NCBI GenBank assembly: GCA_021300055.1
Contig: JAJTHU010000073.1
Coordinates: 1-14,231, forward strand
Length of the DNA stretch: 14,231 nt
Source: Nitrosomonadaceae bacterium
Lineage (GTDB): Bacteria; Pseudomonadota; Gammaproteobacteria; Burkholderiales; Usitatibacteraceae
Reading direction: 5' to 3'
Shown here: positions 13,860 to 14,231 of the stretch, piece after piece
Layout of the letters: each line of letters opens with the position of its first letter
Numbering within the stretch: position 1 is the first letter of the stretch
Made by a program: the position numbers and the translations under genes
Notes under the pieces: model-generated
The model's database searches: none
Seen by the model: the letters and a program-made list of their open reading frames with translations, nothing else
What the model was told of the DNA's origin: nothing

Positions 13860-14231
13860 ATGATTGGATTACTTCTCGTTACCCACGAGCCGCTCGGGGC
13901 AAGTTTGCTGCAGTGCGCGACCCACGTGCTTGGAAAATTGCCCGCCGGCGTTGCGCAGCTGGGCGTCAACGCCGCGGAATCGCCGGAAACGGCAACTGAC
14001 CGCGGACGCGCGCTAGTCAAGACGCTCGACACCGGGCGCGGTGTTGTCATTTTGACGGACATGTACGGTGCTACCCCCGCCAACGTTGCATGCAAATTGC
14101 TTTTGCCAGGACGCGTCATGGGCATATCGGGCGTCAATCTGCCGATGTTATTGCGCGCGCTGACCTACCGCGAAAAACCACTTGCTGAAATGGTTGAGCG
14201 CACCATGGCGGGCGGCATCGATGGCGTGATC
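13860..14231 (+). CDS. PTS EIIA component, mannose/fructose family (partial, runs off the window)
   Basis: The first 124 residues are present and the gene continues past the window edge. MIGLLLVTHEPLGASLL places the phosphorylatable histidine at H9, as in EIIA-Man domains (THGPLG type). ILTDMYGATPANVACKLL (66-83) is the conserved DMFGGSPxN-like segment, and ISGVNLPMLLRAL follows at about 90-102. These proteins accept phosphate from HPr. In many betaproteobacteria a lone EIIA-Man gene sits in front of ptsH and ptsI and has a regulatory rather than sugar-uptake role; whether that holds here lies outside the window. The start is ATG 13860, 86 bp after the MarR gene, with no clear ribosome site. 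Confidence 0.92.
   Translation, partial: MIGLLLVTHEPLGASLLQCATHVLGKLPAGVAQLGVNAAESPETATDRGRALVKTLDTGRGVVILTDMYGATPANVACKLLLPGRVMGISGVNLPMLLRALTYREKPLAEMVERTMAGGIDGVI

Overview
The window (about 57% GC by eye) looks like chromosomal DNA of a betaproteobacterium, most likely of the order Burkholderiales. This is inferred from protein character (GlnA, NtrB/NtrC, AroE, LptM, a PAAKK-rich histone-like protein) and from gene order: aroE-mtgA, cyaY divergent from lptM-lysA, and a mannose-type PTS EIIA. No RNA genes, insertion sequences, CRISPR arrays or prophage genes were seen. The accessory-looking parts are the coiled-coil protein near the left end and the histone-like gene with its long leader.

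Layout. 1-210 holds no recognisable gene. 211-1158 (+) is an HMG-CoA lyase-family enzyme. 1281-2510 (+) is a long coiled-coil protein with one C-terminal membrane anchor. A nitrogen-control block follows on the minus strand, read right to left: glnA (7804-6395), a DUF4124-type exported protein (6151-5288), ntrB (5189-3972) and ntrC (3940-2525). Clear intrinsic terminators follow glnA and the DUF4124 gene. glnA has a textbook sigma-54 promoter and at least one very good NtrC site upstream, so the NtrB/NtrC pair encoded here probably controls glnA.

8071-9645 (+) carries aroE and mtgA almost end to end, followed by a small unknown membrane protein (9726-10142). 10372-10710 (-) encodes a 112-residue lysine-rich histone H1-like protein with an unusually long upstream region. 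lysA (12371-11088, -) overlaps the small lipoprotein gene lptM (12544-12368, -) by four bases. cyaY (12615-12944, +) is divergent from them. Next come a MarR-family regulator with an added four-cysteine domain (13174-13773, +) and the start of a PTS EIIA gene (13860 to the window edge, +).

The most interesting signal is a 23-bp imperfect palindrome, roughly TTTRGTRTCGA-N-YCAATACCAAA. It occurs twice in the marR promoter region (12996 and 13044). It occurs once clearly, and twice more in degenerate form, on the minus strand 250-326 bp upstream of the histone-like gene (11036-10960). One marR copy covers a candidate -10 box and one upstream copy covers a consensus TTGACA. This suggests that the Cys4 MarR protein represses its own gene and also controls the histone-like nucleoid protein. 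Its neighbour cyaY makes an iron or Fe-S signal plausible, but unproven.
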